From: Pseudotabrizicola sp051200875
Lineage (GTDB): Bacteria > Pseudomonadota > Alphaproteobacteria > Rhodobacterales > Rhodobacteraceae
NCBI RefSeq assembly: GCF_051200875.1
Contig: NZ_CP195191.1
Coordinates: 3,162,001 to 3,226,000, forward strand
Direction of reading: 5' to 3'
DNA length: 64,000 bases
Part shown: piece by piece, positions 16,281 to 23,532 of the stretch
Layout: every line of letters starts with the position of its first letter
Position numbering within the stretch: the first letter of the stretch is position 1
The notes under the pieces: generated by a model
What the model was told of the DNA's origin: nothing
The model's database searches: none
Seen by the model: the letters and a program-made list of their open reading frames with translations, nothing else
Made by a program: the position numbers and the translations under genes

Positions 16281-17274
16281 TGCGCGCCACGACGTAATCG
16301 GCCAGATCGGCCAGCATTGCGCGCAGGGGATGATCGGGCAGGCGCGAAAGGGCCGCTTGTGCCGTTGCCGTCCAATCAAGCGCATCCTGTCGGGCAGCGG
16401 CCATCGAGCCGTGGCGTGCCATGATGGCCTGCGCCTGCTCCAAATCGCCGTCCTGCTGCTTGCCTTTTTCGATGGTCCGAACCCAGAAGGCCCGTTCTTC
16501 GGCATCGGCTTTGGCGACGGCTTTGATCACGGGCAGGGTCAGTTTCCGCTCGCGGAAATCGTCGCCGACGTTTTTCCCGATGGTCGCGGTCGTGCCGCCG
16601 TAATCCAACAGATCGTCGACGATCTGAAAGGCGATCCCCAAGGCATCACCATAGTCAAACAGGGCGCGGACTTGTTCTTCGGGCGCACCGGCAATGACGC
16701 CGCCCACTTCGGTTGCGGCAGAGAAAAGTGCGGCTGTCTTGCCGCGCACGACCTTCAGATAGATGTCTTCAGTCGTTGCCAAGTCTTGCGCGGCGGTCAG
16801 TTGCAGAACTTCGCCCTCGGCAATGACCGCAGAGGCGTTCGACAAAATCGACAGCACGCGGATGTTGTTCGTTTCCGTCATCAACTGGAAACTGCGGGCA
16901 AACAGGTAATCGCCGACCAAGACGCTGGACTTGTTGTCCCAAAGCAGATTGGCGGTCGGGCGGCCCCGACGCTGTTTGCTTTCGTCAACCACGTCATCAT
17001 GCAACAGCGTCGCGGTGTGGATGAATTCCACGGTCGCGGCCAGATGAATGTGATAGGGGCCGCCATAGCCGCAAAGCTGGGCTGCCGCCAAGGTCAGCAT
17101 CGGGCGCAGTCTTTTGCCCCCCGCTTCGACCAGATGCGCGGTCACCTCTGGAATGCGTGGCGCGTGTTCGCTGGCCATGCGGTCCCGGATCAGGGCGTTT
17201 ACCGCCTCCATATCCTTGGCGAGCCAAGCACCCAATTGATCGTGTGGTTTCTGCGTTCTGTCGTGCAAACCCAT
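16273..17274 (-). CDS. polyprenyl diphosphate synthase (probable deca-/octaprenyl, ubiquinone side chain)
   Basis: This 333-residue trans-prenyltransferase condenses isopentenyl diphosphate onto an allylic primer to make the long side chain of ubiquinone. The first Asp-rich motif is in L-L-H-D-D-V-V-D-E-S and the second in Q-I-V-D-D-L-L-D-Y. The family G-G-K-R-L-R-P-M-L motif is near residue 48. I start at the ATG at 17274, which has a ggga site 5 bases upstream; a GTG at 17292 is possible. Chain length (Q10 in most alphaproteobacteria) is inferred from taxonomy. Confidence 0.92.
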   Translation of the reverse strand: MGLHDRTQKPHDQLGAWLAKDMEAVNALIRDRMASEHAPRIPEVTAHLVEAGGKRLRPMLTLAAAQLCGYGGPYHIHLAATVEFIHTATLLHDDVVDESKQRRGRPTANLLWDNKSSVLVGDYLFARSFQLMTETNNIRVLSILSNASAVIAEGEVLQLTAAQDLATTEDIYLKVVRGKTAALFSAATEVGGVIAGAPEEQVRALFDYGDALGIAFQIVDDLLDYGGTTATIGKNVGDDFRERKLTLPVIKAVAKADAEERAFWVRTIEKGKQQDGDLEQAQAIMARHGSMAAARQDALDWTATAQAALSRLPDHPLRAMLADLADYVVARIN

Positions 17275-17330
17275 AGTTCCCCAATGCTCCACTCTCGCCT
17301 TTTCCCCAGCGGCGTCTTAAGTCTGGAGGC

Positions 17331-17546
17331 ATGAAAGAGTTGATGCGCACAACCGACCCGACTTTGATCGCCTATGCTCAAGCCCTCTTACAGGGCGAGG
17401 GTATAGCCACCTTTGAAATGGACGTCCACATGAGTGTCCTTGATGGGTCCTTGGGTATATTGCCGCGCCGGTTGATGGTGCGGGAGGCGGAACACTTTAT
17501 CGCCTCGGCTGTTTTGCGCGATAATGAGATACCGACGGGCCTGTGA
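17331..17546 (+). CDS. DUF2007 domain protein
   Basis: This 71-residue protein consists of one DUF2007 (putative signal-transducing, ferredoxin-like alpha/beta) domain. It opens with M-K-E-L-M-R-T-T-D-P-T-L-I-A-Y-A-Q-A-L-L, the conserved strand-helix of the family. A ggagg site precedes the ATG. Its stop overlaps the methyltransferase start (TGATG), so the two are coupled. DUF2007 is often found beside this type of methyltransferase in Rhodobacteraceae. No function is established to my knowledge. Confidence 0.85.
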   Translation: MKELMRTTDPTLIAYAQALLQGEGIATFEMDVHMSVLDGSLGILPRRLMVREAEHFIASAVLRDNEIPTGL

Positions 17547-18301
17547 TGTTTGCCGAAGACGCGCTTTCCGATGATAAATTTCTGTGCGGCAGGCTGAACC
17601 TCTTGCAGCCGATAAAAGGGTATCGTGCGGCGACCGACCCTGTGTTGTTGGCGGCGGCTTGTGCGGCACGTCCGGGCGAACGGGTGCTGGACATGGGATG
17701 CGGAGTCGGTGCGGCGGCATTGTGTCTGGGGTGGCGCGTTCCGGGTGTGCGGTTGTCGGGCGTCGAGGTTCAGGCGGACTATGCCGATCTGGCGCAGAAG
17801 AATGGCGAAAGAAATGGCATCCCCTTTGAGGTGCATGTGGGCGATATTCACCATATGCCACATGCCTTGCGGGTGGATTTTGACCATGTGATCGCGAACC
17901 CCCCCTATTACGGCAGCGGCACGCCCTCTCCTGTTCCGGGGCGGGCAAAAGCAATGCAGGTGGCTTCGCCCTTGTCGGATTGGGTCAAGGCCGGTGCGCG
18001 GCGACTGGCCCCCGGGGGGTGGCTGACGATGATCTGCGGGGCCGATGGTCTGCCTGAAGTTTTGGCTGGCATGGGCGACAAGATGGGCAGCATTTCTGTT
18101 CTGCCTTTACAGCCTCGCATTGGTCGGGCGGCTGTGCGGGTCTTGGTGCAGGCCAGAAAGACCGGGAAGGCCCCGTTCCGTCTGCTTGCGCCCCTTATCA
18201 TTCATGATGGCATGGAACATTCCGGCGATCGTGAAAGCTACACGGCAGAGGCGAACGAAGTTTTGCGCAATGGGGGCGACCTATTGGCGCAATTCCGCTA
18301 A
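17546..18301 (+). CDS. tRNA1(Val) (adenine37-N6)-methyltransferase-like (TrmN6/YfiC family)
   Basis: This 251-residue class I SAM-dependent methyltransferase has the SAM motif V-L-D-M-G-C-G-V-G-A-A-A near residue 50 and the N6-adenine catalytic tetrapeptide N-P-P-Y near residue 117. The N-terminal pattern L-x-G-R-L-N-L-L-Q-P-x-x-G-Y-R-A-A-T-D-P-V-L-L is that of TrmN6/YfiC proteins, which methylate A37 of tRNA1-Val. Alphaproteobacterial members are divergent, so the exact tRNA target is uncertain. The ATG at 17546 was preferred over the GTG at 17543. Confidence 0.88.
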   Translation: MFAEDALSDDKFLCGRLNLLQPIKGYRAATDPVLLAAACAARPGERVLDMGCGVGAAALCLGWRVPGVRLSGVEVQADYADLAQKNGERNGIPFEVHVGDIHHMPHALRVDFDHVIANPPYYGSGTPSPVPGRAKAMQVASPLSDWVKAGARRLAPGGWLTMICGADGLPEVLAGMGDKMGSISVLPLQPRIGRAAVRVLVQARKTGKAPFRLLAPLIIHDGMEHSGDRESYTAEANEVLRNGGDLLAQFR

Positions 18302-18400
18302 ATTTTGGATAATTGCTGCGCCGCGGCGGAGTTTTTGGGGCGACACGACTCACTTCCTGTGCTGAACTTGAGGTCCAGAAACTCAACAAGGAGGTACGAC

Positions 18401-18568
18401 ATGACCATCGCTTCGCATCTGCAGGAACTGCGCCGGAAGCATGAACACCTCTCGTCCATGGTTGAACAAGAACAGCGCAGCCCCGGATCTGATGCCATGC
18501 GAATTGCCGATCTGAAGAAGCAAAAGCTGAAGCTGAAGGAAGAAATTACGCGCCTTTCTCAGGCCTGA
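18401..18568 (+). CDS. YdcH/DUF465 family small protein
   Basis: This 55-residue, highly charged helical protein matches the YdcH/DUF465 family: H-L-Q-E-L-R-R-K-H-E-H-L then I-A-D-L-K-K-Q-K-L-K-L-K-E-E-I-x-x-L. It probably forms a short helical hairpin or coiled coil. A near-perfect Shine-Dalgarno (aaggaggt, 18388-18395) fixes the ATG at 18401, and the longer upstream frame to 18305 is not coding. Function is unknown. Its 3' end overlaps the convergent transporter gene by 10 bases. Confidence 0.9.
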   Translation: MTIASHLQELRRKHEHLSSMVEQEQRSPGSDAMRIADLKKQKLKLKEEITRLSQA

Positions 18569-19419
18569 CCTTTTCGCGCACTGGCGCTTGCCGCCAGTGC
18601 CGCGCCCCCAGCGATCAGGACAGCAGCAATAGCCAAAGTTGTCGTAGCTGGTGCAATGCCCGCGGCCACCAAAGCCAATGTGGACAAAAGCGGAGCAGCG
18701 TAGGAGGCGACACCCAGAAATTGGATGTCGCCTTTTTTCATGCCGATGTCCCAGGTGAAGAAAGCCGCGCCAACCGGTCCAAGCCCCAAGGCCAAGACCG
18801 ATGCCCAACCCAATGCGCCGGTGGGCCATAGCGTTTCTTCAAGCAAGAGATGCGCCACCACTGACAGGGCGGCCGTAGCAAGGCAGTAGATGGTCACGCT
18901 TTCAGTCGGCACGGACCCCAAACGACGGGACAGAACCGAATACGCGGCCCATGTCAGAGCGCAGCCGAAAGCAAGAACCAGGCCGGCAACATTGTTTTCC
19001 CCCCCCGGATCACGCCCCAGAACGATAAGGGCAGCCCCAGCAAAGGCGATCAGTGCGCCAAGGATGTGCAAAGGGCGGAGCCGTTCGCCCGGCAAGAGGC
19101 CTGAGAAGAGGACAATGAAGAGCGGCCAGAGATAGGCAATCAGGCCCGTTTCAGCCGAAGGAGCCAGGCGGAAGGCTGAAAAATAAAGGGCATGATAGCC
19201 GAAGAGCCCAATCGTCCCGAAGGCATAGACCTTCCAAGAAATGCCACGAAGGACGGCAAACCCTTTTCGGGCCGTCCAGATCAGCCCGATTGTGCCGCCA
19301 ATGGCAAAACAGATGGCGTTCAGCAGAAAGGGCGGGACCGGAGCCGAGCCGATTGTGAACAGCGCCAAGAGCGCCCACATCAATACGGCCGTGAAACCGA
19401 TGGCGGTTGCCTGTGTCAT
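18559..19419 (-). CDS. DMT family (EamA) transporter, possibly YddG-like
   Basis: This 286-residue inner-membrane protein has ten hydrophobic segments arranged as two EamA repeats, the drug/metabolite transporter layout. The start M-T-Q-A-T-A-I-G-F at 19419 matches the YddG-like subgroup that exports aromatic and other amino acids. That substrate is a guess from family resemblance. The last few residues (A-S-A-S-A-R-K-G) are a short basic tail. It is transcribed alone between two convergently placed small genes. Confidence 0.88.
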   Translation of the reverse strand: MTQATAIGFTAVLMWALLALFTIGSAPVPPFLLNAICFAIGGTIGLIWTARKGFAVLRGISWKVYAFGTIGLFGYHALYFSAFRLAPSAETGLIAYLWPLFIVLFSGLLPGERLRPLHILGALIAFAGAALIVLGRDPGGENNVAGLVLAFGCALTWAAYSVLSRRLGSVPTESVTIYCLATAALSVVAHLLLEETLWPTGALGWASVLALGLGPVGAAFFTWDIGMKKGDIQFLGVASYAAPLLSTLALVAAGIAPATTTLAIAAVLIAGGAALAASASARKGQA

Positions 19420-19592
19420 GTCTGCCCCTTGGCTGAGTGGAGTGGACAAGAAGGGAGCGCGCGGCAAAGGTCAAGCCCTGCAGTGCGCGCAGAACAGCAA
19501 TGCCCAATCGGCATGGATAGACCGGTTGAATATTTGCCTGTGAATTGGCACCCTTAGCGTCAGGGAGGACAGGTCCGTTAGGAGATGTCCAG

Positions 19593-19736
19593 ATGTTGGA
19601 AACGCATGTAAACCCCGACTATGACGCCATCATGCTGCGTGCACGGCAATTGCGTGCCGAAGCGATGAGGGACATGGTCGCTGCGATTTTTGCCTTTTTC
19701 AGCCGCAAGCCGGCCGTCAAGGCAGCACATGCCTAA
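19593..19736 (+). CDS. small protein, RSP_7527-like
   Basis: This 47-residue protein is preceded by an aggag site 8 bases before the ATG at 19593 and followed at once by a strong terminator, which supports a real gene. The sequence M-L-E-T-H-V-N-P-D-Y-D-A then R-A-R-Q-L-R-A-E-A-M-R-D resembles the short RSP_7527 family of Rhodobacteraceae: an amphipathic helix, a hydrophobic A-A-I-F-A-F-F segment and a basic end. The family assignment is from memory. Function unknown. Confidence 0.65.
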   Translation: MLETHVNPDYDAIMLRARQLRAEAMRDMVAAIFAFFSRKPAVKAAHA

Positions 19737-19740
19737 GTGA

Positions 19741-19775
19741 AAAGGGCCGCCCCACTGGGACGGCCCTTTCTTTTT
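19741..19775 (+). terminator. intrinsic terminator after the small gene
   Basis: A 9-bp perfect stem (aaagggccg / cggcccttt, 19741-19749 and 19761-19769), extended by an inner ccc/ggg, is followed by ctttttgg. It ends the small gene and may also serve the convergent phaB transcript. Confidence 0.85.
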
Positions 19776-19789
19776 GGTTTTGGTCTGGA

Positions 19790-20515
19790 TCAGACGAAGA
19801 ACTGTCCGCCATTGGCGCTGATGGTCGAGCCGGTGATGAAGCCGGCATCGTCTGACGCAAGGAAGACGACGCAGCGCGCGATTTCTTCGGGTTCGCCCAA
19901 GCGGCCAACCGGGATCAGCGGAATGATGCGTTCATTCAACACTTTTTCGTCGATGGCACGCACCATCTCGGTGCCGATGTAGCCCGGGCAGATGGCGTTG
20001 ACGGTGATACCGGCGCGCGCGCCTTCCTGAGCCAAAGCTTTGGTAAAGCCCAGATCGCCCGACTTCGCGGCCGAATAGTTGGCTTGTCCTGCTTGGCCTT
20101 TCTGGCCGTTGATCGACGAGATGTTGATGATGCGGCCAAATTTGCGGTCACGCATGCCCGACCACAGCGGATGGGTCATGTTGAACAGGCCGGTGAGGTT
20201 GGTGTCGATGACCTCTTTCCACTGCTGCGGGGTCATCTTGTGGAACATCGAGTCACGGGTGATGCCCGCGTTGTTGACCAGCACATCGACCGGGCCAAGG
20301 TCTGCCTCGACCTTCTTGATGCCTTCGGCGCAGGCGTCGTAATCGGCAACCGACCACTTGTAGGTCGGGATGCCGGTTTCGTTGGTAAAGGCAGCGGCTG
20401 CATCATCGTTGCCAGCATAGTTTGCTGCAACTTTGTAGCCAGCGGCTTTCAGCGCCACTGAGATTGCGGCGCCAATGCCGCGCGATCCGCCCGTTACCAA
20501 TGCAACCTTTGCCAT
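19790..20515 (-). CDS. phaB: acetoacetyl-CoA reductase
   Basis: PhaB is an NADPH-dependent SDR that reduces acetoacetyl-CoA to (R)-3-hydroxybutyryl-CoA, the monomer for polyhydroxybutyrate. The 241-residue protein has the cofactor motif V-T-G-G-S-R-G-I-G (8-16), the N-N-A-G-I-T-R-D segment, and the catalytic Ser-Tyr-Lys set in N-I-S-S-I-N-G and N-Y-S-A-A-K-S-G. The substrate-specific region around I-C-P-G-Y-I-G-T-E-M-V fits PhaB rather than FabG. It follows phaA on the same strand with a 120-base spacer containing a hairpin. Confidence 0.95.
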   Translation of the reverse strand: MAKVALVTGGSRGIGAAISVALKAAGYKVAANYAGNDDAAAAFTNETGIPTYKWSVADYDACAEGIKKVEADLGPVDVLVNNAGITRDSMFHKMTPQQWKEVIDTNLTGLFNMTHPLWSGMRDRKFGRIINISSINGQKGQAGQANYSAAKSGDLGFTKALAQEGARAGITVNAICPGYIGTEMVRAIDEKVLNERIIPLIPVGRLGEPEEIARCVVFLASDDAGFITGSTISANGGQFFV

Positions 20516-20570
20516 ATCGTCTTCTCCTAGATTCTGGGGTTATTGAAACATTTGTTATCCGCAACGAGAA

Positions 20571-20595
20571 GGGCGCGCAAGATTCTTGCGCGCCC
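20571..20595 (-). other. intercistronic hairpin between phaA and phaB
   Basis: A perfect 11-bp GC-rich inverted repeat (gggcgcgcaag / cttgcgcgccc, loop att) lies between the two pha genes. On the minus strand no T-tract follows, so it looks more like an mRNA-stabilising or attenuating stem than a full terminator. Confidence 0.6.
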
Positions 20596-20635
20596 GTTTT
20601 GCCGTTGCGGCAATTTTCCGCGGCGCAGCGAGCGA

Positions 20636-21808
20636 TTAACGCTCTAGGCACATGGCAACACCCATGCCGCCGCCGATGCAGAGCGTGGCGAGACCCTTTT
20701 TCGCATCGCGACGGGCCATTTCGTGCAAGAGCGTGTTGAGGATACGGCAGCCCGAAGCACCAATCGGGTGACCGATGGCGATGGCACCGCCGTTCACGTT
20801 CACGATCGACGGATCCCAGCCCATGTCCTTGTTCACGGCGCAAGCTTGGGCGGCAAAGGCTTCGTTAGCTTCGACCAGATCCAGATCGCCTACTTTCCAG
20901 CCTGCCTTATCCAGCGCCTTGCGGCTGGCGTGGATCGGGCCGACGCCCATGATCGACGGGTCAAGTCCGGCGGTCGCATAGGACGCGATGCGGGCGATGA
21001 CCTTGAGGCCACGCTTGGCGGCTTCTTCTTCGGTCATCAGCAGAACAGCAGCGGCGCCGTCATTGATGCCCGAGGCGTTGCCTGCGGTGACCGAGCCGTC
21101 GCGAGTGAAGGCGGGGCGCAGTTTCGCCATGCTGTCCAGCGTGGCGCCATGGCGGATATATTCATCGGCGTCGACGATGGTGTCACCTTTGCGGGTCTTG
21201 ACCGTGAAGGGGATGATCTCGTCCTTGAACTTGCCGGCCTTTTGCGCGGCTTCGGCCTTGTTCTGGCTGGCGAGAGCAAATTCGTCCTGCATGTCGCGGG
21301 AAATTTGCCACTGGTTCGCAACGTTTTCGGCGGTCTGGCCCATGTGGTAGCCGTTGAAGGCATCCCACAGACCATCTTTGATCATCGAGTCGATGAAGCT
21401 CATATCGCCCATCTTTTGGCCAGCGCGCAGATGTGCGACGTGGGGCGAAAGCGACATGTTTTCCTGACCGCCTGCGATGACGATACGGGCATCGCCCAAC
21501 TGGACGTGCTGTGCGCCAAGGGCGACGGCGCGAAGGCCGGAACCGCAAACCTGGTTCAACGACCAGGCGCTTGCCTCTTTGGCGAGACCGGCCTTGATGT
21601 GGGCCTGACGGGCGGGGTTCTGGCCCTGACCGGCGGTCAGCACCTGTCCCAGAATGGTTTCTTCGACTTCAGCCTTGTCGATGCCAGCGCGGGCGACAAC
21701 ACCCTCAATCACGGCGGCACCAAGATCATGAGCCGGAGTGTTGGCGAAAGATCCGTTGAAACTGCCGACTGCGGTGCGTCCGGCGGCGACGATTACGACG
21801 TTGGTCAT
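20636..21808 (-). CDS. phaA: acetyl-CoA acetyltransferase (beta-ketothiolase)
   Basis: This 390-residue thiolase condenses two acetyl-CoA to acetoacetyl-CoA for polyhydroxybutyrate synthesis. The nucleophilic Cys lies in N-Q-V-C-G-S-G-L-R. The His of N-x-x-G-G-A-I-A-x-G-H-P-x-G and the C-terminal C-I-G-G-G-M-G catalytic Cys are also present. The ATG at 21808 follows a ggagagga ribosome site. It is the first gene of a phaA-phaB unit; the polymerase gene phaC is not in this window. Confidence 0.96.
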   Translation of the reverse strand: MTNVVIVAAGRTAVGSFNGSFANTPAHDLGAAVIEGVVARAGIDKAEVEETILGQVLTAGQGQNPARQAHIKAGLAKEASAWSLNQVCGSGLRAVALGAQHVQLGDARIVIAGGQENMSLSPHVAHLRAGQKMGDMSFIDSMIKDGLWDAFNGYHMGQTAENVANQWQISRDMQDEFALASQNKAEAAQKAGKFKDEIIPFTVKTRKGDTIVDADEYIRHGATLDSMAKLRPAFTRDGSVTAGNASGINDGAAAVLLMTEEEAAKRGLKVIARIASYATAGLDPSIMGVGPIHASRKALDKAGWKVGDLDLVEANEAFAAQACAVNKDMGWDPSIVNVNGGAIAIGHPIGASGCRILNTLLHEMARRDAKKGLATLCIGGGMGVAMCLER

Positions 21809-21930
21809 ATAGTCCTCTCCCTTGGCCAAGGTAACGGGACGCGGTGCCCCGCCTGCCCCCCCGACCTATGCTGCAATTGCAAAAAGCGCAAGATTCGTAG
21901 GGGTCCATGATGACGCAGGGGAAATTAGTC

Positions 21931-22767
21931 TCAAGCAGTCTTTTGCGTTGTGACCAACATCCAGTCAGGATTTACCGTTGGAGCGCCAAAGGCGTAGCCC
22001 TGCAACATGTCAAGCCCGAGCGCGGCAAGCCATGCCGCATCGGCAGGCGTTTCCACAGCTTCGGCCACGCAAATCCGTTCAAATTGCTTGCCCACGGCAA
22101 GCAAAGCCGCAGTGATTGCATGAAACTCGGTCGAGACGTGAATGTTGCGGGTGAACTGACCGTCGATCTTCAGAATGTCGAATTCGAAGGCCTTGAGTTG
22201 TGGGATGGAGATTTGACCGGAGCCATAATCATCCATCGCAAAAGAGATGCCTTTCCCACGCCATTGCCGCATGAAAGAAAGAACGATTTCAGAAAGTTGC
22301 ATGGCAGATGTTTCCGAGATCTCGAGGATAAGCCGTTCTCCGATGCGGGGGGTTTCGGCCAGATGATGGCGCAGAACACGCAACCATTTCGGATAACCTA
22401 TGGACCGGGCTGACATGTTGATGGCCAGTCGAACGCGAGGGTGCTGGGCCAAGGTGCGCAGGCCCAGCGCGAGGGCCACGCAGTCGATTTCGCGGCCAAT
22501 CTCATGCGCCTCAACCGCGGCCATGAAAGCACGCGCGGGAATGGGGCGGCCGGATTGGTCAAGGACGCGCATCAGACCTTCGTAAAAGGCGACGCGAGAA
22601 GTGTTTCCGGCCATGACGACAGGTTGATAGGCGAGACGAACGCGACCCTGTGCGACTGCATCGCGCACCATGTCCAGCGTTTGCCGATCATTTTCAAAGA
22701 CGGCATAGGACAAGGCATTGGAATCTTTCCATTCAACGTCAGCTCTAAAGACTTTTTTGTTCGGCAT
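21931..22767 (-). CDS. EAL domain protein, putative cyclic-di-GMP phosphodiesterase
   Basis: This 278-residue protein is one EAL domain (about 30-270) with a short N-terminal extension and no sensor or GGDEF domain. Catalytic positions appear intact: E63 in an E-G-L version of the EAL motif, N in N-M-S, E in E-I-S-E-T, the Asp pair in M-D-D-Y-G-S-G, K in L-K-I-D, and the terminal L-Q-G-Y-A-F-G. The usual V-A-E-G-V-E is V-A-E-A-V-E. It probably hydrolyses cyclic-di-GMP; the exopolysaccharide locus 20 kb away is a conceivable target. ATG at 22767 chosen. Confidence 0.88.
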   Translation of the reverse strand: MPNKKVFRADVEWKDSNALSYAVFENDRQTLDMVRDAVAQGRVRLAYQPVVMAGNTSRVAFYEGLMRVLDQSGRPIPARAFMAAVEAHEIGREIDCVALALGLRTLAQHPRVRLAINMSARSIGYPKWLRVLRHHLAETPRIGERLILEISETSAMQLSEIVLSFMRQWRGKGISFAMDDYGSGQISIPQLKAFEFDILKIDGQFTRNIHVSTEFHAITAALLAVGKQFERICVAEAVETPADAAWLAALGLDMLQGYAFGAPTVNPDWMLVTTQKTA

Positions 22768-22881
22768 CAGGCCAGCCCCCAACAATTCACCGCCCTTAGG
22801 ATGAATTCCGAACCATGAATCTTGCGTAAAAATTCACATTTTGTTCTAATTTGAGGGATTCAGGAAAAGGGTGTTCGGGGA

Positions 22882-23463
22882 ATGAGTGGTGGGAACGAAG
22901 GGCGCTGCCCTTGGTGCGGATCGGAAGAAATTTATGTTAATTATCATGACCATGAGTGGGGTGTTCCGGAATGGGATGGCCGGGCGCTTTGGGAGAAGTT
23001 GATCCTTGACGGGTTTCAGGCCGGGCTGAGTTGGATCACCATCCTGAAAAAGCGCGATGCTTTTCGCGCGGCGTTTGAGGGCTTTCAGCCAGAGGTGATT
23101 GCGACTTGGGGCGAGGCCGAGGTTCAACGGCTGTTGCAAGACCCTGGAATTGTGCGCCATCGGGGTAAGATCGAGGGCGCGATCAAGAACGCAAGGGCCT
23201 ATCTAACCATCGAAGAAAAAACAGGATTTTCAAACTTCCTTTGGGCGTTTCAGGACGGAAAGGTAGTGCAGAACCGCTTTGCGAGCCTGTCGGACGTGCC
23301 CGCGCAAACCCCGACCTCCGAGGCGATGTCAAAGGCGCTGAAGAAAGCTGGATTCACCTTTTGCGGGCCGACGATCGTCTATGCCTTCATGCAGGCAACG
23401 GGCATGGTGAACGACCATTTGGTGACCTGCCCGGCGCATGACCGAGTGGCGAAACTGGGCTGA
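22882..23463 (+). CDS. tag: DNA-3-methyladenine glycosylase I
   Basis: Tag excises 3-methyladenine from alkylated DNA. The 193-residue protein has the family zinc ligands: Cys in R-C-P-W-C-G, His in N-Y-H-D-H-E-W-G, and the C-terminal His/Cys in D-H-L-V-T-C-P-A-H. The helix-hairpin region with W-I-T-I-L-K-K-R-x-x-F-R is also diagnostic. It appears monocistronic. Confidence 0.95.
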   Translation: MSGGNEGRCPWCGSEEIYVNYHDHEWGVPEWDGRALWEKLILDGFQAGLSWITILKKRDAFRAAFEGFQPEVIATWGEAEVQRLLQDPGIVRHRGKIEGAIKNARAYLTIEEKTGFSNFLWAFQDGKVVQNRFASLSDVPAQTPTSEAMSKALKKAGFTFCGPTIVYAFMQATGMVNDHLVTCPAHDRVAKLG

Positions 23464-23479
23464 AAACCCCTGTCACCCT

Positions 23480-23513
23480 GCGTACACCCCCTGTACACCC
23501 CCCGTGCAGACAG
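23480..23513. repeat. short direct repeats of a gtacacccc(c) unit
   Basis: The gap between tag and the convergent caspase gene contains a unit read as cgtacacccc, tgtacacccc and cgtgcaga in succession, so about 10-11 bases are repeated two to three times. It is strongly C-rich on the plus strand. Similar arrays occur between convergent genes in related genomes as far as I recall; no role is known. Confidence 0.5.
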
Positions 23514-23532
23514 AGACGCAGGCGGACCCCAC

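Noticed and set aside
16330..17334. 334-codon plus-strand open frame
   Set aside because: It is antisense to the polyprenyl synthase, which has both Asp-rich motifs.
20723..21910. 395-codon plus-strand open frame
   Set aside because: It is the antisense shadow of phaA (and a little beyond), with no ribosome site or recognisable motifs, typical of high-GC DNA.
23480..23513. CRISPR-like array
   Set aside because: Units are only 10-11 bases and adjacent, without spacers, and no cas genes are present.
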